Under the pieces are notes generated by a model, which was not told where the DNA came from, did not search any database, and saw only the letters and a list, made by a program, of their open reading frames with translations. This document shows, piece by piece, positions 26,624-33,890 of a stretch of 64,000 nt of DNA; the stretch's first letter is position 1, and every line of letters starts with the position of its first letter. The stretch is from Aurantiacibacter sp. MUD11 (GTDB taxonomy: Bacteria > Pseudomonadota > Alphaproteobacteria > Sphingomonadales > Sphingomonadaceae). Where the stretch lies: assembly GCF_026967575.1 (NCBI RefSeq), contig NZ_CP114054.1, positions 186,001 to 250,000 on the forward strand, written 5' to 3'. A program made the position numbers and the translations under genes.

Positions 26624-26878
26624 ATGACACATTACGGCAAGATCAAGAGCTATGACAGCAGCTCGGGGACCGGCTCAATCACCCCTGAGAAGGGCGGAGA
26701 CGTTCTCCGCTTCAAGAAGGCGGACCTCCAGCAGGAAGGCCAGATGCCGAAGGTCGATCAGCGTTACAGCTACGAGACCAGCGAGGTTGACGGCGCCAAG
26801 AAGAGCGCCGTGAACCTGCAGCACCAGCAGGGCTACGAGCAGACCCTGAAGGAACAGGCCAGCAACCAGCAGGGCTGA
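26624..26878 (+). CDS. Cold-shock-domain-like small protein
   Basis: 84 residues. The N-terminal half (YGKIKSYDSSSGTGSITPEKGGDVLRFKKADL) has the layout of a CspA-type OB fold: GKI-K-YD replaces GxVKWF and GSITPEKGG replaces GFITP. The aromatic RNP1 residues are partly changed, so nucleic-acid binding may be weaker or altered. The Gln-rich tail (LQHQQGYEQTLKEQASNQQG) is unusual for Csp. Ribosome site GAAGGAATG precedes the ATG. First gene of a plus-strand set inside the element. Confidence 0.72.
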   Translation: MTHYGKIKSYDSSSGTGSITPEKGGDVLRFKKADLQQEGQMPKVDQRYSYETSEVDGAKKSAVNLQHQQGYEQTLKEQASNQQG

Positions 26879-26947
26879 TGCCGACAGCAGAGCCGGGGAT
26901 TAAAGCCCTCGGCTCATGCCAATTCCCCTTCGCAAGGACATTTTGCC

Positions 26948-27148
26948 ATGCCGATGAATCAATTCCTCTTCGATCACCAGCTCGCGGCCATGAAGGTCGA
27001 TCGCTCGGGTTCGGCTGAAGAGCGCAAGGATGCCGCCAATCTCATGGGAGAGCGTGCAGAGCGCATGGCGGACTGGCGAAAGGACAACCACCTTTCCAAC
27101 ATTGGCTGGCCGCAGGATGAGCGATCTTCTGCCGGAAAGGATGATTGA
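26948..27148 (+). CDS. Small hypothetical protein (66 aa)
   Basis: A short helical, charged protein beginning MPMNQFLFDHQLAAMKVDRS and ending in GWPQDERSSAGKDD. An AAGGA site precedes its ATG by seven bases. Codon use and the ribosome site support a real gene. No domain was recognised. It lies 69 bp after the cold-shock-like gene and 1 bp before the next small gene, so the three are probably one operon. Confidence 0.6.
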   Translation: MPMNQFLFDHQLAAMKVDRSGSAEERKDAANLMGERAERMADWRKDNHLSNIGWPQDERSSAGKDD

Positions 27149-27149
27149 T

Positions 27150-27383
27150 ATGAGCACCGTGTTGAACGCCGCAGATTCCAAAGAGTCTGCAACCAATGAA
27201 TGGGAAAGTGAAGGCGGCGCCCTAAAGCAGCCTTCAGCTCCAACCGAGCTCCCGGAAGGGATAATTGCCGTGCCAACGGTCCACTATCGTCTGGGGCGCT
27301 ATTCCTATTTCAGGCTGGAAGACGCTTTGGCGGAGCATGACCGCCAATCGCAAAAGCGAACCGGACTTTCCGAAAGCGCGTGA
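27150..27383 (+). CDS. Small hypothetical protein (77 aa)
   Basis: ATG 27150 is used, with AAAGGA about 12 bases upstream; an earlier in-frame ATG at 27141 overlaps the preceding stop and is an alternative. The N-terminal half is Glu/Ser-rich, the C-terminal half (PTVHYRLGRYSYFRLEDALAEHDRQ) is aromatic and basic. No family recognised; it sits in the small plus-strand cluster before the DUF2061 gene. Confidence 0.5.
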   Translation: MSTVLNAADSKESATNEWESEGGALKQPSAPTELPEGIIAVPTVHYRLGRYSYFRLEDALAEHDRQSQKRTGLSESA

Positions 27384-27408
27384 TCGATCCCGCACGACGT
27401 CGTCTGCA

Positions 27409-27966
27409 ATGAGGGAACCCCCACAAAAACCGTTTTTTGGGCCTGAAACGCCGAAGCTCGATCCGCCGGAAAGGCCGAACATCAAGCCATGGCGCTCTGT
27501 CGCCAAGGCCGTTTCTTGGCGTGTCGTGGGCACAATCGACACGCTCATCCTGTCCTATCTCTTGATCACATATCTGGGGCCAATGTTTGGCGCACCTGTC
27601 GCGCAGGCCGATGCCCTCGAAACAGCAAGCTATATCGCGATTACTGAGGTCGTGACGAAATTCATCCTCTATTTCTTGCACGAACGCGCGTGGTCACTCA
27701 CCGGCTGGGGAATAGCGTTTCGCAATGCGAGCCATCGCGAGACTATGCGCCGAACGACCATCAAGACCGGGCTTTGGCGTCTGATTGCATCCCTGGACAC
27801 ATTTGCACTTGCGTGGTTCTTCACCGGAAGCGTAGCCACAGCAGCTTCCATTGGCGGCTTGGAAGTGTTCACCAAGCTGGTGCTCTATTTCTTTCATGAA
27901 CGCATCTGGGCCCGGTTGCCATTCGGTCTCGAAAACCACCGACAGAAACCGCAGGCTAATGCATAA
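27409..27966 (+). CDS. DUF2061 membrane protein with two tandem domains
   Basis: 185 residues from ATG 27409 (start uncertain; an in-frame ATG at 27337 exists). Two related halves are visible: KAVSWRVVGTIDTLILSYLL … VTKFILYFLHERAW, and KTGLWRLIASLDTFALAWFF … FTKLVLYFFHERIW. Each has two hydrophobic helices and the W-R-x(3)-DT and (Y)F-HER-W motifs of DUF2061. The family consists of small integral membrane proteins of unknown function; tandem fusion is seen in other proteobacteria. Its place in a small cargo cluster suggests an accessory stress or envelope function, which is inference. Confidence 0.75.
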   Translation: MREPPQKPFFGPETPKLDPPERPNIKPWRSVAKAVSWRVVGTIDTLILSYLLITYLGPMFGAPVAQADALETASYIAITEVVTKFILYFLHERAWSLTGWGIAFRNASHRETMRRTTIKTGLWRLIASLDTFALAWFFTGSVATAASIGGLEVFTKLVLYFFHERIWARLPFGLENHRQKPQANA

Positions 27967-27976
27967 CTCAGATCGT

Positions 27977-27997
27977 CCGCTTTCCACCCAAAAGCGG
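27977..27997. repeat. Hairpin repeat, CCGCTTT stem
   Basis: CCGCTTT and AAAGCGG form a 7-bp stem around CCACCCA, 11 bp past the DUF2061 stop. The core GCTTTCCACCCAA (27979–27991) recurs at 29908–29920. It may terminate the plus-strand cluster weakly or be a dispersed repeat relic. Confidence 0.5.
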
Positions 27998-28035
27998 TCG
28001 CTGGCACCTAGACAGCCAAGCGGCAAGAATTTGTT

Positions 28036-29820
28036 CTAGATCCGGTCCATCGAGAGCCATTCGTCATCGCCTAGCCAGACGCTGTCGAAAGCCTGTTGTG
28101 CTGCCTGTGCTTCAAGTTCGTGCCCAAGCATGCGCTCCGCTTGAATAAGGCCGTAAAGGGCAAGCGCATTGTTGGGTGCGTTGAAGAGAGCAGCTCGGAA
28201 TGCTCGCTGAGCATCTTCAAATTCGCCAGCTTCGAAATATGCGGCGCCTAGCGATTGGTGGACGGGGTAATACCAAAATGGTGGTTCGGTATAAGGAATT
28301 GCCCTCTGCATCTCGGCAGCATTTGAGAAATGTGAAATAGCGCTCCGGTGCCGGTCCAATGCCATGGCCATTCGCCCTTGCGCCACCTCTGTGGCCAACC
28401 GAATGATTAAGGGGGCAGGAAAACCACTCGCTTCAAGTTGCCTTGCCCCCTCCGAGCCTTCAAAGCTCCGGAGTGCCTCCAATTCGAGAGCAAAGGAATC
28501 TGCATCTCGGCTCTGTGCATGAGCCACCGCCCTTGCGTAGCGGCGCATAGCTTCAACGTAATCAAGTTCGTGGGGGTCAGCAGTCAGTGAGAGTGTTGCT
28601 GCTGGTGATCCATACTGTGCGTAGGCAAAATATGGAGCGGCATAGATTGCCTGAACCCAGTAAAGGTCCCTTCCAGTTTCAATGTCGAGAATGGCCTCGA
28701 GCCTTGCCGTCTGGGTAGCGACAGTTCGAACATCTCCCATCATCTGCGCGGAGGCGAGAAGGAAGTGGACGTTATGCGGATAATAGCCGAACCGCACCAG
28801 GCCATCATCGCCGACTTCACTTAGATATGCTTCGTCAGCTGCAACAGCATCGATATTTGCATCCATGGAATCTCGATACCTACCGATCCGATAATATATA
28901 TGGGCCGGCATATGCACGAGGTGGCCCAAGGCTTTCGGGCCAGTCTCGCGTAGGCGATCCGCCGCAGCTTCGGCTCGCTGGGCGTCCGGCAGCTCAAGCA
29001 GATGAATATACAGATGCGACGCTTGTGGATGCGCCGGGCTTCGGTTCATCACCGCTTCAATCAATGAAACGGCCTCTCCAAGCAGTGGACGAGGTTCACC
29101 TGTTTCCAGATCCCAATAATCCCAAGGAGACGTATTCATGGCTGCCTCGGCAGCTAGAATGGCTAGGTCATCGTTACTGGGATTCTCACGTGCAATCGCA
29201 AGCATTGCTTGCGCATAGGCCCAATCCAGTGCGGCGCGATCGGCATTGGGGTCATCAGAGTAGCGAGCCGCTTGTGCATCGATCAGTTCAAGAACTGCTG
29301 GATCGTCACCAACGGCGAGTTGCCTGGCCCTTTCAAGGGCGTGCAATGCGGCCTGATTTTGTTCATCATCCATGCCTGCATTGATGTTGGGGCCATTGGC
29401 CATGGCTTCGCCCCACCAGCACATGGCACATTCAGGATCAATCTCTCTCGCATTTTGGAATGATCGAATGGCCGCTCGATGGTTGAATCCATATGCCAGA
29501 GCAAGGCCCTGGTCGAAGTATTGCCGAGCCATGGGAGAAGCTTCTCCCAGCGGTAGATCAGATGGGGAAATATCAGGGTAAAGGTTTATCGGACGTGCAC
29601 CGTAACCTCTGTCGTCAGATAGAGCTTGCGCAAGTTGCAGGCGAGCATCAAGCGTCGAACCGGAAATGAAAAACCCGCGGCAAGCGTTGCGACCCAATGC
29701 TGTCGGATCAAGGGCGGCAAGTGTTTCGGCGGAAGGTTGCCGCGTTGGTTCAATCGCCGACGCGCCCCCAATCGCTAAGGTCGTCAAGAGGATGGCGGAT
29801 AGTGTCAGTTCACGGCGCAT
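28036..29820 (-). CDS. Exported tetratricopeptide-repeat protein
   Basis: 594 residues from the ATG at 29820, chosen because MRRELTLSAILLTTLAIGGASA is a clear signal peptide; the frame is open to 29862. Helical TPR-like pairs begin near residue 110 (QYFDQGLALAYGFNHRAAIRSFQNA) and recur at the C-terminus (GAAYFEAGEFEDAQRAFRAA). Between them lie CAMCWWGEAMANGPNIN and LVHMPAHIYYRIGRY, motifs shared by a family of large secreted TPR proteins of unknown role. The His and Cys motifs might bind metal or heme; that is speculation. It ends the minus-strand half of the element and is relatively AT-rich. Confidence 0.75.
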   Translation of the reverse strand: MRRELTLSAILLTTLAIGGASAIEPTRQPSAETLAALDPTALGRNACRGFFISGSTLDARLQLAQALSDDRGYGARPINLYPDISPSDLPLGEASPMARQYFDQGLALAYGFNHRAAIRSFQNAREIDPECAMCWWGEAMANGPNINAGMDDEQNQAALHALERARQLAVGDDPAVLELIDAQAARYSDDPNADRAALDWAYAQAMLAIARENPSNDDLAILAAEAAMNTSPWDYWDLETGEPRPLLGEAVSLIEAVMNRSPAHPQASHLYIHLLELPDAQRAEAAADRLRETGPKALGHLVHMPAHIYYRIGRYRDSMDANIDAVAADEAYLSEVGDDGLVRFGYYPHNVHFLLASAQMMGDVRTVATQTARLEAILDIETGRDLYWVQAIYAAPYFAYAQYGSPAATLSLTADPHELDYVEAMRRYARAVAHAQSRDADSFALELEALRSFEGSEGARQLEASGFPAPLIIRLATEVAQGRMAMALDRHRSAISHFSNAAEMQRAIPYTEPPFWYYPVHQSLGAAYFEAGEFEDAQRAFRAALFNAPNNALALYGLIQAERMLGHELEAQAAQQAFDSVWLGDDEWLSMDRI

Positions 29821-29907
29821 CACTGCCTCCCACAGGCATGCGACCCATGACCTGAATATCACAATAGAGCGACTAGAGCGAATTGACCGGCTTCAGCTGG
29901 ATTGTCT

Positions 29908-29920
29908 GCTTTCCACCCAA
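29908..29920. repeat. Second copy of the GCTTTCCACCCAA repeat
   Basis: Identical 13-mer to 27979–27991, within a longer similarity (GTCYGCTTTCCACCCAA followed by a degenerate GCGG/CTCGG GTC). It lies in the 176-bp gap upstream of the TPR gene. Confidence 0.45.
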
Positions 29921-29996
29921 GCTCGGTCCATAGGGCATTTCGTTGAGCCACCTGCAACCGGACGGAGGTGTCAATCTGGTTGGAATCTGCACGTTG

Positions 29997-30407
29997 TCAG
30001 AAGGCGCTTAAGCGCTCGCACTGGCCAAATGCGTAGGTGACACGGCCTGCCGATTGGGCGGAAGCGATTAGTGCATAACTGAAGAAACCCGTTTCCAGAT
30101 CGAGGACCAGTTCCTCGCCGTTGCGGAGAATGCGAAGCTGGTTGCCCAAACCGCGCACGAATTGGGCCTCCCATTCGACGCCACAATCGCCTCTGCATTC
30201 AGTAAAAGTGGCTGCCTGCGTCCCAAGTTCGTCAGGGATGACGCCTAGAAGCCTGAATTCCGCTGGAGGGAGGTGGTTCATTTGGCAGCCGCTGCTGCTT
30301 TCGCACCAGCCGCCGCTTTCTTCACGGCAAATGAACCGTTCGATTTGCTGGGCGTGTGCGGAGACTGACACAAAAAGTAACGGAATGAACCAGAACGGCA
30401 TTCTCAT
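29997..30407 (-). CDS. Small exported Cys-rich protein of unknown function
   Basis: 136 residues from ATG 30407, which overlaps the integrase stop (ATGA). A signal peptide (MRMPFWFIPLLFVSVSAHAQ) is cleaved near residue 20. The mature part has six Cys (27, 35, 41, 71, 75, 130), consistent with three disulfides in the periplasm. No family recognised. Overlap with the integrase implies coupled expression, which is odd for an exported protein, and may reflect recent fusion of cargo to the recombinase module. Confidence 0.6.
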   Translation of the reverse strand: MRMPFWFIPLLFVSVSAHAQQIERFICREESGGWCESSSGCQMNHLPPAEFRLLGVIPDELGTQAATFTECRGDCGVEWEAQFVRGLGNQLRILRNGEELVLDLETGFFSYALIASAQSAGRVTYAFGQCERLSAF

Positions 30408-31477
30408 AGCTGAAACTCCCCTGTCTGACTGGCTTGTGGTGCTGGCGCGGATTTCCTTTCTTCCCAACGCAGTCCGGACAGCTTGCGAGCAAGGTCGTCC
30501 GCCCGCAAGTGGGTATAACGAAACAGCATTCTCGGGTCCTTGTGGCCCGAAATGACCGACAACTCGGGAACCGACAGCCCAAGCTCGCAGAAGCGCGACA
30601 GCGCCTCGTGGCGCAGATCGTGGAACCGCAGGTCTGCTAGGCCGGAACGCTTCTGCACACGTTGCCAGGCCTGCTTGAAGGCGTTGAGCGTGATGGGAAA
30701 CAGCCTCTCGTTCACCGGCTGGCCCCCAGCATCGCGCTCGCAGGGCAGGGCAGCGATGATAGCGACGGCCTGCTCCGTCAGCGGGATTGTGCGCGGCTGG
30801 CCTGTCTTTGTGGTCGGGATGAAGGCGATGCGGCGAACCTGATCGACATTGGCCCAAGTCAGTTCCAGAACTTCGCGCCTCCGCAAGCCCGTCTGGATTG
30901 CCAGCTCGACAATGGGGCCGATGAAGGGATTGCGGCAGGACGCGATAGCATCGCGCAGGATTGTCGCCTCGCCATCCTCCAAGCGCCTGTCACGGGCATC
31001 GTTGGCGATTGGGAAGGACACTTGCCGCACGGGGTTTGCCGAGAACGGATAACCCCATTCCTTTGTCGCCTTGTCGATCATGTTGGCAAACAGATACAAC
31101 TCGCGCCGCACCGTGCCCGGTTTGACTACCTTCAGCCTTCGGTCCCGATATGCCGCGAAATCGCCCGCAGACAGGTCAATGAGCACCTTGGCAGCAATTG
31201 GGTCCTTGGCCATGCGGCAGAGCCTTAAGCCCTCCGTTTCAGAGCTGCGTTTGTAGGGTGTGACGGTCTGGCGATATTGTTCGATGAGTTCTGCCAGCCT
31301 TGTTGCCTTCAGTGGCGCGACGGTGGCGGGAAGGGTGCCATTGTCCATCTGCGCTTCCTGCTCGCGCCCCCATTTGAGCGCGGCAGATTTTGTGGGGAAA
31401 GTTGCATTGCGGGCAGCATAGCCCTTGCGGCGAACTTGGACGCACCAGCCGCCTTTTCGTTTGGTAATTGATGCCAT
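30404..31477 (-). CDS. Tyrosine recombinase (integrase) of the tRNA-Pro element
   Basis: 357 residues from ATG 31477. An N-terminal arm-binding domain (KGGWCVQVRRKGYAARNATF) precedes a SAM-like core-binding domain and the catalytic domain. The catalytic residues are present: R199 (TGLRRREVLEL), K224 (TKTGQPRTIPL), H286-x-x-R289 (HDLRH), H312 (GHKDP) and Y321 (RYTHL). It should integrate and excise the element at the 51-bp tRNA core. The gene sits 112 bp inside the tRNA 3' end, pointing away from it, the common layout. Paired GTGTGATC sites lie just upstream and may make it autoregulated. No excisionase was recognised. Confidence 0.93.
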   Translation of the reverse strand: MASITKRKGGWCVQVRRKGYAARNATFPTKSAALKWGREQEAQMDNGTLPATVAPLKATRLAELIEQYRQTVTPYKRSSETEGLRLCRMAKDPIAAKVLIDLSAGDFAAYRDRRLKVVKPGTVRRELYLFANMIDKATKEWGYPFSANPVRQVSFPIANDARDRRLEDGEATILRDAIASCRNPFIGPIVELAIQTGLRRREVLELTWANVDQVRRIAFIPTTKTGQPRTIPLTEQAVAIIAALPCERDAGGQPVNERLFPITLNAFKQAWQRVQKRSGLADLRFHDLRHEALSRFCELGLSVPELSVISGHKDPRMLFRYTHLRADDLARKLSGLRWEERKSAPAPQASQTGEFQL

Positions 31478-31487
31478 GCTTAGCTCC

Positions 31488-31506
31488 GTGTGATCAGAGT
31501 GTGATC
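31488..31506 (+). repeat. Right pair of putative integrase arm-type sites
   Basis: GTGTGATC at 31488–31495 and 31499–31506, 11-bp period, 82 bp inside the right core repeat and 11 bp upstream of the integrase start. It matches the left pair at 24137–24155 in sequence, spacing and orientation. Confidence 0.65.
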
Positions 31507-31587
31507 GGAGCCGCACAAGGGCGTTGGTCTGGGGACGCTTCCTGTCTAGAAAGGTCCGCTAAAAACTTGATTTCCCTAAGGTGTCAA

Positions 31588-31638
31588 TTGGTCGGGGAGA
31601 GAGGATTCGAACCTCCGGCCCCTGCCTCCCGAAGACAG
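31588..31638. repeat. Right attachment site inside tRNA-Pro
   Basis: 51 bp identical to 23972–24022. Here it forms the 3' two thirds of the intact tRNA-Pro gene, so the element restores the tRNA on this side. Confidence 0.92.
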
Positions 31639-31665
31639 TGCTCTACCAGGCTGAGCTACTCCCCG
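31589..31665 (-). tRNA. tRNA-Pro (anticodon CGG)
   Basis: 77 nt including encoded CCA. The acceptor stem CGGGGAG/CTCCCCG, D arm, anticodon stem CTGTC/GGCAG with loop TTCGGGA (anticodon CGG) and T arm GGAGG-TTCGAAT-CCTCT all fold. It is the integration target of the neighbouring element. Confidence 0.96.
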
Positions 31666-31708
31666 ACCGGTGCGTGCGGGGGGCGAACCCCCGCGAGGCA
31701 GAGGCGGC

Positions 31709-31737
31709 CCTATAGGGTCAGCTTCACAGGCATGCAA
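31709..31737 (-). promoter_or_regulatory. Putative tRNA-Pro promoter
   Basis: On the minus strand TTGCAT and TATAGG are separated by 17 bp, 44 bp upstream of the tRNA 5' end. A GC hairpin (near 31675–31695) lies in the leader. Confidence 0.6.
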
Positions 31738-31820
31738 GCACGAGTTTGCCGCATTGCGCAAACAGCCTCGTCCTGCCACTAGGGCGCTCGCAATTCTGGC
31801 GGGTTTCGAGGGTTTTTCGG

Positions 31821-32819
31821 ATGCAGGTTCTGGTCACCGGGGCAGCAGGCTTCATCGGCGCGGCGCTGAGCGAGCAGTTGCTGGCACGCGGGGACAGCGT
31901 GATCGGCATCGACAACCTCAACGCCTATTACGATCCGGCGCTCAAGCATGCGCGGTTGCGGCGGCTGGATGCGGCCGGCGGATCGCGCTTCCGCTTCCAC
32001 AAGCTGGACTTCGCCGACATGGCTGCGCTGGAAGCATCGGTGGACGGCGCGAAGATCGACCGCATCGTGCACCTCGGCGCGCAGGCGGGGGTGCGCTATT
32101 CGCTGGAGAACCCGGCGGCCTACGTGCAGTCCAACCTCGTCGGCCACGCCAACATGCTGGAGCTGGCCCGCCACCGCGAGGTGGAGCACATGGTCTATGC
32201 CAGCTCGTCCAGCGTCTATGGCGGCAACGACAAGGTGCCGTTCTCGGTCGACGACCGCGTCGACCATCCCGTCAGCCTCTACGCCGCCACCAAGCGCGCC
32301 GACGAGCTGATGAGCGAGACCTATGCCCATCTCTACCGCATCCCGCTGACGGGCCTGCGCTTCTTCACCGTCTACGGCCCCTGGGGGCGCCCGGACATGG
32401 CCTACTGGATCTTCACCCGGAAGATCTTGGCGGGCGAACCGATCCCGGTGTTCCACAAGGGGGAAATGTGGCGCGATTTCACCCACATCGATGACATTAT
32501 CCGCGGCGTGGTGGCGGCGCTGGATCATGCGCCCGCCGATGACGACGCGGTGAAGGCGGGTGGCTCCACCAAGCCGCACGCACTCTACAACATCGGCAAC
32601 AACCGCTCCGAAAAGCTGACCGACCTGATCGCTATCCTCGAACAGGCTTGCGGCACCAAGGCGCAGATCGACTGGCAGCCGATGCAGAAGGGCGACGTGG
32701 TGCGCACCTATGCCGATATCGACGCGATCAGCCGCGACCTTGGCTATACGCCGACCACCACGATTGCCGAGGGGCTGCCGCGCTTCGTCGAATGGTATCG
32801 GGAATATCACGGCGTGTAA
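31821..32819 (+). CDS. NAD-dependent sugar-nucleotide epimerase (UDP-glucuronate 4-epimerase-like)
   Basis: 332 residues from ATG 31821 (MQVLVTGAAGFIGAAL). The extended SDR fold shows TGAAGFIG, IDNLNAYYDPALKHARL, the catalytic YAATK and SSSSVYGGN. VHLGAQAGVRYSLENPAAYV and RFFTVYGPWGRPDMA are characteristic of UDP-glucuronate 4-epimerases that make UDP-galacturonate for surface polysaccharides. Length is typical. It is the first chromosomal gene to the right of tRNA-Pro, is followed by thyA, and is not near other capsule genes. Confidence 0.87.
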   Translation: MQVLVTGAAGFIGAALSEQLLARGDSVIGIDNLNAYYDPALKHARLRRLDAAGGSRFRFHKLDFADMAALEASVDGAKIDRIVHLGAQAGVRYSLENPAAYVQSNLVGHANMLELARHREVEHMVYASSSSVYGGNDKVPFSVDDRVDHPVSLYAATKRADELMSETYAHLYRIPLTGLRFFTVYGPWGRPDMAYWIFTRKILAGEPIPVFHKGEMWRDFTHIDDIIRGVVAALDHAPADDDAVKAGGSTKPHALYNIGNNRSEKLTDLIAILEQACGTKAQIDWQPMQKGDVVRTYADIDAISRDLGYTPTTTIAEGLPRFVEWYREYHGV

Positions 32820-32837
32820 GCTTGGCCTCGCGCCGCC

Positions 32838-32856
32838 CCCGGTGGTAGCCACCGGG
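32838..32856 (+). promoter_or_regulatory. GC hairpin directly before the thyA start codon
   Basis: CCCGGTGG and CCACCGGG form a perfect 8-bp stem with a TAG loop, ending one base before the thyA ATG (32858). There is no T run, so it is a poor terminator, but it occupies the place of the ribosome site and may restrict thyA translation. Confidence 0.5.
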
Positions 32857-32857
32857 C

Positions 32858-33805
32858 ATGACCACGACTCCGGACCGCCACCCCGAATGGCAATACCTCG
32901 ACCTGATGCGCCACATCTGGGAGCACGGCGACGAGCGCATGGACCGCACCGGCGTCGGCACGCGCTCCGTCTTCGGCACCATGTTGCGCTTCGACCTGGC
33001 GAACGACCGGGTGCCGCTGCTGACCACCAAGCGCGTCTACTGGAAGGCCGCGGCGAAAGAGATGCTGTGGTTCCTGACCGGGGAGACCAATATCCGGCCC
33101 CTGCTGCAGGTGGGCGTCACCATCTGGTCCGACTGGCCGCTGGCCAAGTATCGGCAAGCTACAGGTGAGGACATTTCGCAGAAGGACTTCGAAGCGCGCA
33201 TAGTCGCCGATGAAGTATTCGCGAAGAATTGGGGCGATCTTGGTCCGGTCTACGGCAAGCAATGGGTCGACTGGCCGACCTACGAATACGGGCCGGACGG
33301 CAAGTATCAGAAGGGGCCCGGCATCAACCAGGTGGCGCAGGTGGTGCAGAGCCTGAAGACCAATCCCGGCAGCCGCCGCCACATCATCGAAGGCTGGAAC
33401 GTGGCCGAGCTGGACCGGATGGCCCTGCCGCCGTGCCACAAGACCTATCAGTTCCACGTCGCCGGCGAGGGGGACGAGGCGCGGCTGAACTGCCTGCTCT
33501 ACCAGCGCAGCTGCGACGTGGCGCTGGGCCTGCCGTTCAACCTGTTCGGCGCGGCGCTGCTGACGCGGATGATGGCGGCGCAGACGAATCTGCTCCCCGG
33601 CGAGCTGGTGTGGAGCGGCGGGGACACGCATTTGTACCTGAATCACACCGATCTGGTGGAAGCGCAGCTGGAACGCGAACCGGCCGGCGAACCGAAACTT
33701 GCTCTCACCCGGGTGCCGCCGACAATTTTCGACTACCGTTTCGAGGATTTCGAGGTGCGTGATTACGAACCGCAGGGAGTCCTGCGTGCACCTGTGGCGG
33801 TCTAG
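32858..33805 (+). CDS. thyA: Thymidylate synthase
   Basis: 315 residues; converts dUMP to dTMP with methylene-tetrahydrofolate in the cytoplasm. The nucleophile is C193 in ALPPCHKTYQFHV. The folate/dUMP contacts RTGVGTRSVFG, WFLTGETN, RSCDVALGLPFNLF and DTHLYLNH are all conserved. The protein is longer than E. coli ThyA (264) because of an insert around residues 100–155, a known longer class. Start is unusual: no ribosome site and a hairpin abutting the ATG. Confidence 0.96.
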   Translation: MTTTPDRHPEWQYLDLMRHIWEHGDERMDRTGVGTRSVFGTMLRFDLANDRVPLLTTKRVYWKAAAKEMLWFLTGETNIRPLLQVGVTIWSDWPLAKYRQATGEDISQKDFEARIVADEVFAKNWGDLGPVYGKQWVDWPTYEYGPDGKYQKGPGINQVAQVVQSLKTNPGSRRHIIEGWNVAELDRMALPPCHKTYQFHVAGEGDEARLNCLLYQRSCDVALGLPFNLFGAALLTRMMAAQTNLLPGELVWSGGDTHLYLNHTDLVEAQLEREPAGEPKLALTRVPPTIFDYRFEDFEVRDYEPQGVLRAPVAV

Positions 33806-33816
33806 CCCCGCCTATG

Positions 33817-33865
33817 GTAGAGCGGATTGACCGTTACATATGTAACTAATATAATTCCGCTCTAC
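33817..33865 (+). promoter_or_regulatory. Promoter with palindromic operator for the bkd operon
   Basis: TTGACC (33827–33832) and TATAAT (33850–33855) are separated by exactly 17 bp. The perfect 14-bp palindrome GTTACATATGTAAC (33833–33846) fills most of the spacer, the classic place for a repressor. An outer 10-bp inverted repeat (33817–33826 and 33856–33865) brackets the whole promoter. Predicted start near 33862 leaves a leader of about 29 nt to the ATG at 33891. Confidence 0.82.
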
Positions 33866-33890
33866 TGGAATAAAATTGTGGGAGCAGCTG

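Larger units (their letters stand above)
23972..31638. mobile_element. 7.6-kb integrative element in tRNA-Pro(CGG)
   Basis: The segment is bounded by two identical 51-bp direct repeats. The right copy is the 3' part of an intact tRNA-Pro, the left copy a tRNA fragment. A tyrosine integrase lies next to the tRNA and paired GTGTGATC repeats sit inside both ends. Cargo includes a helicase-like ATPase, a cold-shock-domain protein, two small unknowns, a DUF2061 membrane protein, a TPR protein and a six-Cys secreted protein. Base composition is visibly less GC-rich than the flanks. No conjugation, capsid or replication-initiator gene was recognised, so it is probably a non-conjugative island, integrated by its own recombinase. 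Confidence 0.88.
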
